Positions 19,147 through 29,210 of a stretch of 64,000 bases of DNA are shown piece after piece; position 1 is the stretch's first letter, and every line of letters starts with the position of its first letter. Under the pieces are notes generated by a model, which searched no databases, was not told the DNA's origin, and was given only the letters and a program-made list of their open reading frames with translations. Both the position numbers and the translations under genes were made by a program. This DNA comes from Pseudomonas sp. FP2196 (GTDB lineage: Bacteria > Pseudomonadota > Gammaproteobacteria > Pseudomonadales > Pseudomonadaceae), in contig NZ_CP117445.1 of the NCBI RefSeq assembly GCF_030687715.1, positions 375,501 to 439,500 of the forward strand, read 5' to 3'.

Positions 19147-19973
19147 GCAACGCAACCGTGAGCAAGATCGAAGTCAAAAACGTCTTCAAGATTTTCGGCA
19201 ACCGCGCCAAGGACGCCTTGGTCATGGTCGGCCAGGGCAAGACCAAGGATCAGGTGCTGAACGAAACCGGTTGCGTGGTCGGGGTCAACGACCTGTCGCT
19301 GAGCATCGGCACCGGCGAGATCTTCGTGATCATGGGCCTGTCCGGTTCCGGCAAGTCGACGCTGGTGCGCCATTTCAATCGCCTGATCGACCCGACCAGC
19401 GGCGCGATCCTGGTCGACGGCGTGGACATCCTGCAATACGACATGGACGCCCTGCGCGAATTTCGTCGGCACAAGATCAGCATGGTGTTCCAGAGCTTCG
19501 GCCTGCTGCCGCACAAGACCGTCCTCGACAACGTCGCCTACGGCTTGAAAGTGCGCGGCGAGAGCAAGCAGATGTGCAACGAACGCGCGCTGCACTGGAT
19601 CAACACCGTGGGCCTCAAGGGCTACGAAAACAAATACCCGCACCAGCTTTCCGGCGGCATGCGTCAGCGTGTCGGCCTGGCCCGTGCATTGGCGGCAGAC
19701 ACCGACATCATCCTGATGGACGAAGCGTTCAGCGCCCTCGATCCGCTGATCCGCGCCGAGATGCAGGACCAGTTGCTGGAGCTGCAAAAGACTCTGCACA
19801 AGACCATCGTCTTCATCACCCACGACCTCGATGAGGCCGTGCGTATCGGCAACCGCATTGCGATTCTCAAGGACGGCAAGCTGATTCAGGTTGGTACGCC
19901 ACGCGAGATCCTGCATTCGCCGGCGGATGAGTATGTTGACCGGTTCGTGCAGCGGCGGGCGGCGGTGGTCTGA
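19143..19973 (+). CDS. hutV: Histidine ABC transporter, ATP-binding protein
   Basis: A 276-residue ABC ATPase of the ProV type. Walker A is GLSGSGKST, the signature is LSGGMRQRVGLARAL, Walker B is IILMDEAFSALDP and the switch His is in FITHDLDEA. The segment KDQVLNETGCVVGVNDLS before Walker A is typical of ProV-like subunits. Unlike E. coli ProV, it ends at IQVGTPREILHSPADEYVDRF without the two CBS domains, so the osmotic sensing module is absent. ATG overlaps the hutW stop. Confidence 0.93.
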   Translation: MSNATVSKIEVKNVFKIFGNRAKDALVMVGQGKTKDQVLNETGCVVGVNDLSLSIGTGEIFVIMGLSGSGKSTLVRHFNRLIDPTSGAILVDGVDILQYDMDALREFRRHKISMVFQSFGLLPHKTVLDNVAYGLKVRGESKQMCNERALHWINTVGLKGYENKYPHQLSGGMRQRVGLARALAADTDIILMDEAFSALDPLIRAEMQDQLLELQKTLHKTIVFITHDLDEAVRIGNRIAILKDGKLIQVGTPREILHSPADEYVDRFVQRRAAVV

Positions 19974-20003
19974 TCTGGGTTTTGCAGTGCAATGACTGGC
20001 CTC

Positions 20004-20183
20004 ATCGCTGGCAAGCCAGCTCCCACAGGGAATGTGTGAACCCTGAGGACTCTGTAGGGCTGGCAGACCCAGGTCTTACAAAGATTGTGTGAACACTGGG
20101 GGCTCTGTGGGGGCTGGCAGGCCCAGTTCCTACAGAGATTGTGTGAACACTGGAGATCCTGTGGGAGCTGGCTTGCCAGCGAT
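20004..20183. repeat. Tandemly expanded REP element before the first ammonia-lyase gene
   Basis: The outer arms ATCGCTGGCAAGCCAGCTCC (from 20004) and its complement (ending 20183) enclose two and a half direct units that each begin TGTGTGAAC, at 20033, 20086 and 20140, with periods of 53 and 54 bases. The middle units contain decayed arms such as GGGGCTGGCAGGCCC. This fills most of the gap between hutV and the next gene. Confidence 0.8.
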
Positions 20184-20225
20184 AGGGCCAGTGAAACTGC
20201 ATCAATATTATGGTTGAGGTTAAAG

Positions 20226-21749
20226 ATGTCCCAGGCTGAAAAAGTCGTGATCACCGGCGCCCACCTGCGCTGGCAAGACGTAGTCGCCGTTGCCCGTCAC
20301 GGCGCACAACTTGAGCTGTCGGGCGACACGTGGGCGCGCATCGAAAACGCTCAGGCCATCGTCCAGCGCATTGTCGTCAGCGGCGAGCGCGCTTATGGCG
20401 TCAACACCGGTCTGGGCGGGTTGTCCAACGTCTCGCTGAAAGACGAACAACTCAGCCAGCTCTCGCGCAACACCTTGCTCAGCCACGCCTGCGGCGTCGG
20501 TCCGGTACTGCCCGACGAGCAGACCCGCGCCATCATCTGCGCCGCGATCCACAACTACAGCCATGGCAAGTCCGGCCTCCATCGTCGGGTTGTCGAAGGG
20601 CTGCTGGCGTTGCTCAATCGCGGCATCACCCCACAAGTGCCGTCGCAAGGTTCGGTGGGTTATCTGACCCACATGGCACACATCGGCATCACGCTGCTCG
20701 GCGTGGGTAATGTCAGCTATCGCGGACAGGTTGTTTCTGCACAACAGGCCTTGGCCGAAGAGGGCCTGCAGCCGGTGCAACTGGGCGCGAAGGACGGTTT
20801 GTGCCTGGTCAACGGCACGCCGTGCATGACCGGCCTCAGCTGCCTGGCGATTGCCGACGCCACGCGTCTGGTGCAATGGGCCGATGTCATTGGCGCCATG
20901 AGTTTCGAAGCCCAGCGTGGGCAGATTGACGCGTTCGACGCCGAGATCATCGCGTTGAAACCGCATCCGGGCATGCAGCAAGTTGGCGTCAATCTGCGTG
21001 CGTTGCTTGATGGCAGTGAAGTGATTGCTTCGAGCAAGGGCATTCGCACTCAGGATGCGCTGAGCATTCGCTCGATCCCGCAGGTGCATGGCGCCGCGCG
21101 CGATCAACTCGAGCACGCCATCAAACAGGTCGAAGCCGAACTCAACGGCTGCACCGACAACCCGTTGCTGCTGGGTACGCCGGACGATTTCCGGGTCATG
21201 TCCCAGGCCAATCCGCACGGTCAGTCAGTGGCGATGGCGGCGGATCTGCTGGCGATCGCCGTGGCGGAAATCGGCTCGATTGCCGAGCGTCGTCTCGATC
21301 GTCTGGTTAACCCGCACGTCAGCGGTCTGCCGGCATTTCTGGTGGCCAATCCGGGGGTGAACTCCGGGATGATGATCGTGCAATACGTCGCCGCGTCGCT
21401 GTGCGCGGAAAACCGCCAATTGGCGCAACCGGCGGTGCTCGACAACTACGTCACCTCGGGCTTGCAGGAAGACCATCTGAGCATGGGCACCACTGCGGCG
21501 CTGAAGCTGCATCGGGCGCTGGAAAACTGCACGCAGATCCTCGCCATCGAATATCTGCTGGCGGCGCAGGCGTTTGAATTCTTGAAAGCGCAGCGCTTTG
21601 GCACGGGCACTGATATCGCGTGGCGCCTGCTGCGTGAGAAAGTCCCGGCCTACGATCAGGACCGTTGGCTGGCGCCGGATATCGCCGCCGCAGCGAGCGT
21701 TTTGAAAACCCCGAATTTGCTGCACAACGTATTACCGAATTTGCATTGA
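20226..21749 (+). CDS. Ammonia-lyase paralogue lacking the MIO triad (HutH1-like)
   Basis: A 507-residue member of the histidine/phenylalanine ammonia-lyase family, next to the intact hutH. It keeps the family fold signature: YGVNTGLGG (Tyr57), LSHACGVG (His87), LVNGT and QEDHLSM. But at the cofactor site the neighbour reads [14 protein letters not shown], whereas this protein reads GSVG-YLTHMAH: the three residues Ala-Ser-Gly that cyclize to MIO are missing (GSVG at 142-145). The equivalents of Tyr280 and Phe329 are also changed (QDALSIR and NPHGQS). GAGG lies 8 bases before the ATG. The frame is intact, so it is kept under selection, but ordinary MIO lyase activity looks unlikely. A structural, regulatory or different catalytic role is possible. 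Confidence 0.88.
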   Translation: MSQAEKVVITGAHLRWQDVVAVARHGAQLELSGDTWARIENAQAIVQRIVVSGERAYGVNTGLGGLSNVSLKDEQLSQLSRNTLLSHACGVGPVLPDEQTRAIICAAIHNYSHGKSGLHRRVVEGLLALLNRGITPQVPSQGSVGYLTHMAHIGITLLGVGNVSYRGQVVSAQQALAEEGLQPVQLGAKDGLCLVNGTPCMTGLSCLAIADATRLVQWADVIGAMSFEAQRGQIDAFDAEIIALKPHPGMQQVGVNLRALLDGSEVIASSKGIRTQDALSIRSIPQVHGAARDQLEHAIKQVEAELNGCTDNPLLLGTPDDFRVMSQANPHGQSVAMAADLLAIAVAEIGSIAERRLDRLVNPHVSGLPAFLVANPGVNSGMMIVQYVAASLCAENRQLAQPAVLDNYVTSGLQEDHLSMGTTAALKLHRALENCTQILAIEYLLAAQAFEFLKAQRFGTGTDIAWRLLREKVPAYDQDRWLAPDIAAAASVLKTPNLLHNVLPNLH

Positions 21750-21865
21750 CAACTACCCATACCAGCGTGCCAAGGCGTGGATCGTTCACAAGACGAAAAA
21801 CGACGGATAACGGAATGCTCCGGAGCGACTGGTAGTTAATAACAATGTTCAAAAGGAGCATTTTA

Positions 21866-23398
21866 ATGACTGCGCTAAACCTGATCCCCGGCCAACTGAG
21901 CCTGGCTCAACTGCGTGACGTTTTTCAGCATCCGGTCAAGCTGAGCCTCGATAACAGCGCATCGCAGCAGATCGAAGCCAGTGTTGCCTGCGTCGAGCAG
22001 ATCCTCGCCGAAAACCGCACCGCCTACGGCATCAACACCGGTTTCGGCCTGCTGGCCTCGACGCGCATCGCCAGCGAAGACCTGGAAAACCTCCAGCGCT
22101 CGCTGGTGCTGTCGCATGCCGCCGGTGTGGGTCAGCCGATCAGCGATGACTTGGTGCGTCTGATCATGGTGCTCAAGGTCAACAGCCTCAGCCGTGGTTT
22201 CTCCGGCATCCGCCGCGTGGTGATCGATGCGCTGATTGCGCTGATCAATGCCGAGGTCTATCCGCACATTCCGCTGAAAGGTTCGGTGGGGGCTTCCGGT
22301 GACCTCGCGCCACTGGCGCATATGTCGCTGGTGCTGCTGGGCGAGGGCAAGGCGCGTTACAAGGGCGAGTGGATGGAAGCCACTGAAGCGCTGAAAGTGG
22401 CTGGCCTGACGCCGCTGACGCTGGCGGCGAAAGAAGGTCTGGCGCTGCTCAACGGCACTCAGGTGTCGACTGCGTTTGCCTTGCGTGGCCTGTTTGAAGG
22501 TGAAGATCTGTTTGCAGGCGCCATTGCACTGGGTGGTCTGACGGTTGAAGCGGTATTGGGTTCGCGCTCGCCGTTCGACGCACGTATCCATGCCGCCCGT
22601 GGCCAGAAAGGCCAGATCGATGCCGCCGCTGCTTACCGTGATCTTCTCGGTGAGCGCAGCGAAGTGTCCGATTCGCACCAGAACTGCGAGAAGGTCCAAG
22701 ACCCGTACTCGCTGCGTTGCCAGCCACAAGTCATGGGCGCCTGCCTGACCCAGTTCCGTCAGGCTGCTGAAGTGTTGGCCGTCGAAGCCAACGCCGTATC
22801 GGATAACCCGTTGGTGTTCGCCGCTGAAGGCGATGTGATTTCCGGCGGCAACTTCCACGCCGAACCGGTGGCCATGGCCGCTGACAACATGGCCCTGGCC
22901 ATCGCCGAAATCGGCTCGCTCAGCGAGCGCCGCATCTCGCTGATGATGGACAAGCACATGTCGCAACTGCCGCCGTTCCTGGTGGCCAATGGCGGGGTCA
23001 ACTCCGGCTTCATGATCGCCCAGGTGACAGCGGCGGCACTGGCCAGTGAAAACAAGGCGCTGTCCCATCCGCATTCGGTGGACAGCCTGCCGACCTCGGC
23101 CAACCAGGAAGATCATGTGTCCATGGCGCCGGCTGCCGGCAAACGCCTGTGGGAAATGGCCGAGAACACTCGCGGGATTCTTGCGGTGGAGTGGCTCGCT
23201 GCGGTGCAGGGGCTGGACTTGCGTAACGGTCTGAAAACCTCGGCGAAGCTGGAACAGGCCCGGGCGATTTTGCGTCAGGAAGTGCCGTTCTACGAGAAGG
23301 ACCGGTTCTTTGCGCCGGACATCAATGCGGCGACTGAGTTGTTGGCTTCGCGCTGCCTGACCGAGCTGGTGCCGGCGAAATTTTTGCCTAGCCTGTAA
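21866..23398 (+). CDS. hutH: Histidine ammonia-lyase (histidase)
   Basis: Deaminates L-histidine to urocanate and ammonia, the first step of the pathway. The protein has 510 residues, identical in length to the well-studied P. putida enzyme. The MIO-forming triad A143-S144-G145 lies in [14 protein letters not shown]. Active-site residues are present: Tyr54 (YGINTGFG), His84 (LSHAAG), the Asn in LLNGT, QDPYSLR, the Phe in GGNFHAEP and the Glu in [15 protein letters not shown] lies a few bases before ATG 21866; an ATG seven codons upstream is less well placed. It follows the MIO-less paralogue after 116 bases. Confidence 0.98.
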   Translation: MTALNLIPGQLSLAQLRDVFQHPVKLSLDNSASQQIEASVACVEQILAENRTAYGINTGFGLLASTRIASEDLENLQRSLVLSHAAGVGQPISDDLVRLIMVLKVNSLSRGFSGIRRVVIDALIALINAEVYPHIPLKGSVGASGDLAPLAHMSLVLLGEGKARYKGEWMEATEALKVAGLTPLTLAAKEGLALLNGTQVSTAFALRGLFEGEDLFAGAIALGGLTVEAVLGSRSPFDARIHAARGQKGQIDAAAAYRDLLGERSEVSDSHQNCEKVQDPYSLRCQPQVMGACLTQFRQAAEVLAVEANAVSDNPLVFAAEGDVISGGNFHAEPVAMAADNMALAIAEIGSLSERRISLMMDKHMSQLPPFLVANGGVNSGFMIAQVTAAALASENKALSHPHSVDSLPTSANQEDHVSMAPAAGKRLWEMAENTRGILAVEWLAAVQGLDLRNGLKTSAKLEQARAILRQEVPFYEKDRFFAPDINAATELLASRCLTELVPAKFLPSL

Positions 23399-23405
23399 GG
23401 GCCTC

Positions 23406-23470
23406 TTCGCGAGCAGGCTCGCTCCCACAGTTGGAATGCGTATCCCTGTGGGAGCGAGCCTGCTCGCGAA
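23406..23470. repeat. REP doublet, CGCGAGCAGGCTCGCTCCCAC family
   Basis: Perfect 25-base arms at 23406-23430 and 23446-23470 surround a 15-base centre, between hutH and hutI and therefore inside the predicted operon transcript. Confidence 0.9.
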
Positions 23471-23500
23471 ATCGATTTTGAATAGTGTGGAGACTAAGGG

Positions 23501-24706
23501 ATGAAAACCCTCTGGCAACACTGCCACGTCGCAACCATGGCGCAAGGCGTCTACTCGATCATCGAGGATGCGGCCATCGTGACGTCCGGTGCGCTGATCG
23601 AGTGGATCGGCCCGCGTAATCAACTGCCCTCGGGCGAATACCCGGCGGTCAATGATCTGCAAGGCGCGTGGGTCACCCCCGGCCTGATCGACTGCCACAC
23701 CCACACCGTGTTTGGCGGCAACCGCAGCGGTGAATTCGAAAAGCGTCTGCAAGGCGTCAGCTATGCCGAGATCGCGGCGCAGGGCGGTGGCATCGCCAGC
23801 ACCGTGCGGGCGACCCGTGAAGCCAGCGAAGACGAATTGTTCGCCAGCGCCGCCAAACGCCTGAAAAGCCTGATGCGCGATGGCGTGACCACGATAGAAA
23901 TGAAGTCCGGCTACGGCCTCGATCTGGCCAATGAACGCAAAATTCTGCGAGTCATCCGTCGCCTGGCCAAAGAGCTGCCGATCAGCGTGCGCAGCACCTG
24001 CCTCGCCGCTCACGCGCTACCCCCGGAATACAAGGATCGCGCCGACGATTACATCGATCACATCTGCGCCGAAATGTTGCCTGCTCTGGCTGCCGAAGGC
24101 CTGGTCGATGCCGTGGATGCGTTCTGCGAATACCTGGCGTTCTCTCCGGAACAGGTCGAGCGCGTGTTCATCACCGCTAAAGAATTAGGTTTGCCGGTGA
24201 AGCTGCATGCCGAGCAATTGTCGTCGCTGCACGGCTCCAGCCTGGCCGCGCGCTACCATGCGTTGTCCGCCGATCACCTGGAGTTCATGGACGAAACCGA
24301 CGCCATCGCCATGGCCGCATCCGACACCGTCGCGGTGCTGCTGCCGGGCGCGTTCTACTTCCTGCGTGAAACCCAGCTGCCGCCGATGGACGCCTTGCGC
24401 AAGCACAAGGTCAAGATCGCCATCGCCAGCGATCTCAACCCCGGCACCTCGCCGGCGCTGTCGTTGCGCCTGATGCTGAACATGGCCTGCACCTGTTTCC
24501 GCATGACCCCGGAAGAAGCATTGGCCGGGGCGACCATTCATGCCGCCCAAGCACTGGGTATGGCCGAGACCCACGGTTCGCTGGAAGTCGGCAAGGTCGC
24601 GGATTTCGTCGCCTGGCACATTGATCGTCCGGCGGATCTGGCCTATTGGCTGGGCGGTGATCTGGACAAACGCGTCGTGCGTCACGGCGTTGAATCAAGT
24701 CTGTAG
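23501..24706 (+). CDS. hutI: Imidazolonepropionase
   Basis: Hydrolyses imidazolone-5-propionate to N-formimino-L-glutamate, the third step. The 401-residue amidohydrolase shows the metal site [16 protein letters not shown] (near residue 65), MKSGYGLDL (near 135), the HAEQLS metal/catalytic stretch (near 236) and [21 protein letters not shown] (near 308). Its stop codon overlaps the ribosome binding site of hutG, so the two are coupled. Confidence 0.97.
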   Translation: MKTLWQHCHVATMAQGVYSIIEDAAIVTSGALIEWIGPRNQLPSGEYPAVNDLQGAWVTPGLIDCHTHTVFGGNRSGEFEKRLQGVSYAEIAAQGGGIASTVRATREASEDELFASAAKRLKSLMRDGVTTIEMKSGYGLDLANERKILRVIRRLAKELPISVRSTCLAAHALPPEYKDRADDYIDHICAEMLPALAAEGLVDAVDAFCEYLAFSPEQVERVFITAKELGLPVKLHAEQLSSLHGSSLAARYHALSADHLEFMDETDAIAMAASDTVAVLLPGAFYFLRETQLPPMDALRKHKVKIAIASDLNPGTSPALSLRLMLNMACTCFRMTPEEALAGATIHAAQALGMAETHGSLEVGKVADFVAWHIDRPADLAYWLGGDLDKRVVRHGVESSL

Positions 24707-24716
24707 GAGAGCGGTT

Positions 24717-25520
24717 GTGGATAAGGTTCTGAGCTTCAAACAAGGTCGCGTGCCGCTGCTGATCAGCATGCCCCATGCAGGTCTGCGCCTGACGCCTGCG
24801 GTCGAGGCTGGGCTGATCCCGGATGCGAAAAGCCTGCCGGACACCGACTGGCATATTCCGCAGTTGTACGACTTTGCAGAAGAACTGGGCGCCAGCACTC
24901 TGGCCGCGCAATATTCACGTTTCGTCATCGACCTCAACCGGCCGTCCGACGACAAGCCGCTGTACGCTGGCGCCACCACCGGGTTGTATCCGGCGACCTT
25001 GTTCGACGGCATCCCGTTGTTCAAGGAAGGTCTGGAGCCTTCGAAAGAGGAGCGCGCGACCTATCTGGAACAGATCTGGACGCCGTACCACCGCACCTTG
25101 CAGGAAGAGCTGGCGCGGCTGAAGGCCGAGTTCGGTTACGCGCTGCTGTTCGACGCGCACTCGATCCGCTCGATCATCCCGCACCTGTTCGACGGCAAGC
25201 TCCCGGACTTCAACCTCGGCACCTTCAACGGCGCGAGCTGCGATCCGCAACTGGCCGCGCAACTGGAAGCCATCTGCGCGCGTCATGGTGAATACAGCCA
25301 TGTGCTCAACGGTCGCTTCAAGGGCGGCCACATCACCCGTCATTACGGCAACCCGGCTGAAAACATCCACGCCGTGCAACTGGAACTGGGCCAGTGCACG
25401 TACATGGAAGAGTTCGAACCGTTCCGCTATCGCGCCGATCTGGCCGAGCCGACGCGGGTGGTGCTCAAGGAGTTGCTGCAAGGCTTCCTCGCCTGGGGCA
25501 AATCCCGCTACGCCGCCTGA
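24717..25520 (+). CDS. hutG: N-formylglutamate deformylase
   Basis: Releases formate and L-glutamate from N-formylglutamate, completing the five-step route begun by HutF. The 267-residue protein belongs to the N-formylglutamate amidohydrolase family, with PLLISMPHAGLRL near the N-terminus, DTDWHI, FVIDLNRPSDDKPLY, LLFDAHSIRS and GRFKGGHITRHYG. It starts at GTG with AGGAG (24705-24709) 7 bases upstream, the SD overlapping the hutI stop. It is the last gene of the hut operon. Confidence 0.95.
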   Translation: MDKVLSFKQGRVPLLISMPHAGLRLTPAVEAGLIPDAKSLPDTDWHIPQLYDFAEELGASTLAAQYSRFVIDLNRPSDDKPLYAGATTGLYPATLFDGIPLFKEGLEPSKEERATYLEQIWTPYHRTLQEELARLKAEFGYALLFDAHSIRSIIPHLFDGKLPDFNLGTFNGASCDPQLAAQLEAICARHGEYSHVLNGRFKGGHITRHYGNPAENIHAVQLELGQCTYMEEFEPFRYRADLAEPTRVVLKELLQGFLAWGKSRYAA

Positions 25521-25668
25521 CCCGCTTCCTGTAGGAGCTGCTGCCTCACCACAGGTTTTGATTCGTGTTCTGAAGCATGCTCATTGACGTAAATCGGGTT
25601 TATGATGCCCAACGGCAGAATAATAGAAGTCCCCCCAGGGATGACCTCGACCCCTTACGGAGCGCGCA

Positions 25669-26640
25669 ATGCAGACTTTGTTTCCGCAGATCAAACCACA
25701 CGCCCGGCACGATCTGGCTGTCGATGACACGCATACGCTGTACGTCGACGAAAGCGGTTCGCCGGAAGGCTTGCCTGTCGTGTTCATCCACGGCGGCCCG
25801 GGTGCCGGGTGCGATGCACAGAGCCGCCGTTATTTCGATCCGAACCTGTACCGCATTGTTACCTTCGACCAGCGCGGCTGCGGACGCTCCACCCCGCACG
25901 CCAGCCTGGAAAACAACACCACCTGGGATCTGGTCGCCGACCTTGAGCGCATCCGCAAACACCTGGGCATCGACAAATGGGTGCTGTTCGGCGGCTCGTG
26001 GGGTTCGACCCTGGCACTGGCCTACGCGCAAACCCATCCGGAGCGCGTTCACGGTCTGATCCTGCGCGGGATCTTTCTCTGCCGTCCGCAGGAAATCGAG
26101 TGGTTCTACCAGGCCGGTGCCAGCCGTCTGTTCCCCGATTATTGGCAGGACTACATTGCGCCGATCCCAGTGGACGAGCGCGACGACCTGCTCAACGCTT
26201 TCCACAAGCGCCTGACCGGCAATGATCAGATCGCCCAGATGCACGCAGCAAAGGCCTGGTCGACCTGGGAAGGGCGCACCGCGACCCTGCGGCCGAACCC
26301 GCTGGTGGTCGATCGTTTCTCCGAACCGCAACGCGCCTTGTCGATTGCGCGGATCGAATGCCACTACTTCACCAACAACGCGTTCCTTGAGCCGAACCAA
26401 CTGATTCGCGATATGGGCAAGATTGCTCACTTGCCCGGCGTGATCATCCACGGCCGTTACGACGTGATCTGCCCGTTGGATAACGCTTGGGAATTGCACC
26501 AGGCATGGCCGAACAGTGAGCTGCAAGTGATCCGCGATGCCGGTCACGCTGCGTCCGAACCCGGTATCACCGACGCATTGGTACGTGCCGCCGGTCAAAT
26601 GGCCCGACGCCTGCTCGACCTGCCGCCCGAAGAAGCATGA
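25669..26640 (+). CDS. pip: Proline iminopeptidase
   Basis: Removes N-terminal proline from peptides in the cytoplasm. The 323-residue alpha/beta hydrolase has the oxyanion HGGPGAGC (about residues 42-49), [12 protein letters not shown], the nucleophile elbow [10 protein letters not shown] (Ser near residue 110), the catalytic Asp in [10 protein letters not shown] and the His in [10 protein letters not shown]. Length and motifs match the S33 family Pip. Its stop overlaps the dtd start by 4 bases. Confidence 0.96.
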   Translation: MQTLFPQIKPHARHDLAVDDTHTLYVDESGSPEGLPVVFIHGGPGAGCDAQSRRYFDPNLYRIVTFDQRGCGRSTPHASLENNTTWDLVADLERIRKHLGIDKWVLFGGSWGSTLALAYAQTHPERVHGLILRGIFLCRPQEIEWFYQAGASRLFPDYWQDYIAPIPVDERDDLLNAFHKRLTGNDQIAQMHAAKAWSTWEGRTATLRPNPLVVDRFSEPQRALSIARIECHYFTNNAFLEPNQLIRDMGKIAHLPGVIIHGRYDVICPLDNAWELHQAWPNSELQVIRDAGHAASEPGITDALVRAAGQMARRLLDLPPEEA

Positions 26641-27074
26641 AGGGGCTTTTACAACGCGTGCGTGGCGCGCGAGTCGAAGTGGCGGGAGAGGTGGTTGGCG
26701 CGGTCGATCAGGGTTTGCTGGTGCTGGTGGCGGTCGAACCCGACGACACGCGTGCCAGCGCCGACAAACTTCTGCATAAGCTGCTTAACTATCGTGTATT
26801 CAGTGACGCTGAGGGCAAGATGAACCTGTCCCTCGCGGATGTGGGCGGTGGGTTGCTGCTGGTCTCTCAGTTCACCCTCGCTGCCGACACCAAAAGCGGG
26901 TTGCGCCCGAGTTTCTCGACCGCCGCCCCTCCGGCGCTGGGCGAGGAATTATTCGACTATCTATTAAGCAAAGCGAAACAGGTGCATGGCACTGTGGCAT
27001 CAGGTAGATTCGGCGCCGATATGCAGGTGCATTTGGTCAACGATGGCCCGGTTACCTTTTTGTTACAGACCTGA
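26637..27074 (+). CDS. dtd: D-aminoacyl-tRNA deacylase
   Basis: Hydrolyses D-aminoacyl-tRNAs, protecting translation from D-amino acids. The 145-residue protein has the two cross-subunit motifs of the family: SQFTLAADT (about residues 78-86) and [11 protein letters not shown] at the C-terminus, the latter carrying the Gly-Pro pair that enforces chirality. The N-terminal [15 protein letters not shown] is also characteristic. ATG overlaps the pip stop, so the pair is coupled. Confidence 0.97.
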   Translation: MKGLLQRVRGARVEVAGEVVGAVDQGLLVLVAVEPDDTRASADKLLHKLLNYRVFSDAEGKMNLSLADVGGGLLLVSQFTLAADTKSGLRPSFSTAAPPALGEELFDYLLSKAKQVHGTVASGRFGADMQVHLVNDGPVTFLLQT

Positions 27075-27395
27075 AAGCGCCTGAAACACCTTTTTAGGAA
27101 ATTTCGACTGTTTTTAGGGTGTTTTCGCGATAAATACTTTGTTACCCCTGATGCGTTGTCACGCGGGCTACTAGATAATCGCGCGCTATGGGGATCAGCG
27201 TTCGTTGGTCCATTTTTGACTTAGGTAGAGACTTGTCTGGATCCGATTGGGGAATCATTTTGCCCCAGCGGAGTCGGAACAATGCTCGCCAACTTGGCAA
27301 GGGTGCTCTGGTAGGTCGGTTTTTCAATGCCGATACCTTTAAAGACACTTCATCTGGCCGTTGGTTTTTTGATCTGTTTTCGGCGAGGGTTGCTC
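27075..27395. other. Gap between dtd and opgG
   Basis: 321 bases without a gene. The first part has AAACACC and, 26 bases later, GGGTGTTTT, a possible weak terminator for dtd. The remainder should hold the opgGH promoter and a long leader, but no promoter could be assigned with confidence. No REP doublet is present, unlike most gaps here. Confidence 0.4.
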
Positions 27396-29210
27396 GTGAT
27401 CGTTAGTCCCTGTAATGCAGCAAAAATGTCTGCCAAACGCATGCGAAGTGCCCTGGTAGCGGGTTCGGCGCTCCTGTGCCTGCTCAGCGCCGGTCAGCTT
27501 TGGGCGTTCAATCTTGACGATGTATCCGCCAAGGCTAAAGAGCTGGCCGGGCAGAAATTCGAAGCCCCGCGCAGCAACCTGCCGAACGAGTTCCGCGACA
27601 TGAAGTTCGCGGATTATCAGAAAATCCGCTTCCTCACCGAAAAGGCTGAGTGGGCTGATCAGAAGACGCCGTTCAAACTGTCCTTCTATCACCAGGGTAT
27701 GCACTTCGATACACCGGTGAAAATCAACGAAATCACGGCGAACACCGTCGAAGAGATCAAATACGATCCTTCGCGCTTCGATTTCGGCGACCTGAAATTC
27801 GATCCGAAGGCCACCGAACAACTGGGTTATGCCGGTTTCCGTGTGCTGTACCCGATCAACAAGGCCGACAAGCAAGACGAAATCATGACCATGCTCGGCG
27901 CGAGCTACTTCCGCGTCGTTGGCAAGGGCCACACATACGGTCTGTCGGCCCGTGGTCTGGCGGTCGATACCGCGCTGCCGTCGGGCGAAGAATTCCCGCG
28001 TTTCCGCGAGTTCTGGATTCAACAGCCGAAGCCGGGCGACAAGCATCTGGTGATCTTCGCCCTGCTGGATTCGCCGCGTGCCACCGGTGCCTACCGTCTG
28101 ATCCTGCGTCCGGGCAGCGACACCATTGTCGACGTCAAGGCGCAGATGTTCCTGCGTGACAAGGTCGGCAAACTGGGCATCGCGCCGCTGACCAGCATGT
28201 TCCTGTTCGGCGCCAACCAGCCATCGAAAGTCCTCAACTACCGTCGTGAGCTGCACGACTCCAGCGGTCTGTCGATCCATGCCGGCAACGGCGAGTGGAT
28301 CTGGCGCCCACTGAACAACCCGAAACACCTGGCCGTGAGCAACTTCAGCGTCGAGAACCTGCGTGGTTTCGGTCTGCTGCAGCGTGGCCGTGACTTCAGC
28401 CACTACGAAGACCTCGACGACCGCTACGACAAGCGCCCAAGCGCCTGGATCGAGCCGAAGGGCGATTGGGGCAAAGGCACCGTCGATCTGGTCGAGATTC
28501 CGACCGCCGACGAAACCAACGACAACATCGTTGCGTTCTGGAGCCCGGAAAAAATGCCGGAGCCAGGCCAGCCGCTGGACTTCGCTTACCGCATGCACTG
28601 GACCATGGACGAAGCGGCGATTCACGCGCCGGACAGCGCCTGGGTTGCGCAGACTCTGCGTTCCACCGGTGACGTCAAACAATCGAACCTGATCCGTCAG
28701 CCGGACGGCAGCGTTGCCTACCTGGTCGACTTCGAGGGCCCATCGCTGGCCGCTCTGGCGCCGGATGCCGACGTGCGCAGCCAGGTCAGCGTTGGCGACA
28801 ATGCCGAACTGGTCGAGAACAGCGTGCGCTACAACCCGGAAACCAAGGGCTGGCGCTTGACCCTGCGGATGAAGATCAAGGACGCGAGCAAGTCGACCGA
28901 GATGCGTGCCGCACTGGTGCAGCCAGTCGTGACCGCTGATCTGGCCAAGTCTTCGGTGCCGGCGTCCAACTCGTCCGTCGCCAAGGCCGACAAGGTTGCC
29001 GCCAAGCAACAAGAGAAACTCGACAAGGAAGCCAAGGCAGCCGAGGCCAAGCAGGCCGACGCCAAGCCAGCCGCAGATGCCAAGGACAAGGCCAACAAAG
29101 ACGCCAAGCAGCCAGTCGCTGCGGACGCGGCCCCAGCCACACCGGAATCGGCGCCGACTGAAGAAGTCCTGACCGAGACCTGGAGCTATCAGTTGCCTGC
29201 CGATGAGTAA
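27396..29210 (+). CDS. opgG: Glucan biosynthesis protein G, periplasmic
   Basis: Periplasmic factor needed to make osmoregulated periplasmic glucans from the backbone exported by OpgH. It has 604 residues from the GTG at 27396, which has GAGGG 6 bases upstream; ATG 27426 is an alternative. A signal peptide ([21 protein letters not shown]) precedes the large beta-sandwich domain with [23 protein letters not shown] typical of the family. It is longer than E. coli MdoG: a Lys/Ala/Asp-rich stretch (about residues 525-590, rich in [16 protein letters not shown]) interrupts the C-terminal domain just before the conserved ending [10 protein letters not shown]. Its end overlaps opgH by 8 bases. Confidence 0.94.
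   Translation: MIVSPCNAAKMSAKRMRSALVAGSALLCLLSAGQLWAFNLDDVSAKAKELAGQKFEAPRSNLPNEFRDMKFADYQKIRFLTEKAEWADQKTPFKLSFYHQGMHFDTPVKINEITANTVEEIKYDPSRFDFGDLKFDPKATEQLGYAGFRVLYPINKADKQDEIMTMLGASYFRVVGKGHTYGLSARGLAVDTALPSGEEFPRFREFWIQQPKPGDKHLVIFALLDSPRATGAYRLILRPGSDTIVDVKAQMFLRDKVGKLGIAPLTSMFLFGANQPSKVLNYRRELHDSSGLSIHAGNGEWIWRPLNNPKHLAVSNFSVENLRGFGLLQRGRDFSHYEDLDDRYDKRPSAWIEPKGDWGKGTVDLVEIPTADETNDNIVAFWSPEKMPEPGQPLDFAYRMHWTMDEAAIHAPDSAWVAQTLRSTGDVKQSNLIRQPDGSVAYLVDFEGPSLAALAPDADVRSQVSVGDNAELVENSVRYNPETKGWRLTLRMKIKDASKSTEMRAALVQPVVTADLAKSSVPASNSSVAKADKVAAKQQEKLDKEAKAAEAKQADAKPAADAKDKANKDAKQPVAADAAPATPESAPTEEVLTETWSYQLPADE

Noticed and set aside
20004..20183. Possible short CRISPR-like array (three similar units of 53-54 bases)
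   Set aside because: No constant repeat with unique spacers; the units are decayed REP copies and no cas genes are near.
21875..24013. Minus-strand open frame of about 710 codons opposite hutH and hutI
   Set aside because: It crosses two firmly identified genes and a REP doublet and has shadow-like composition.
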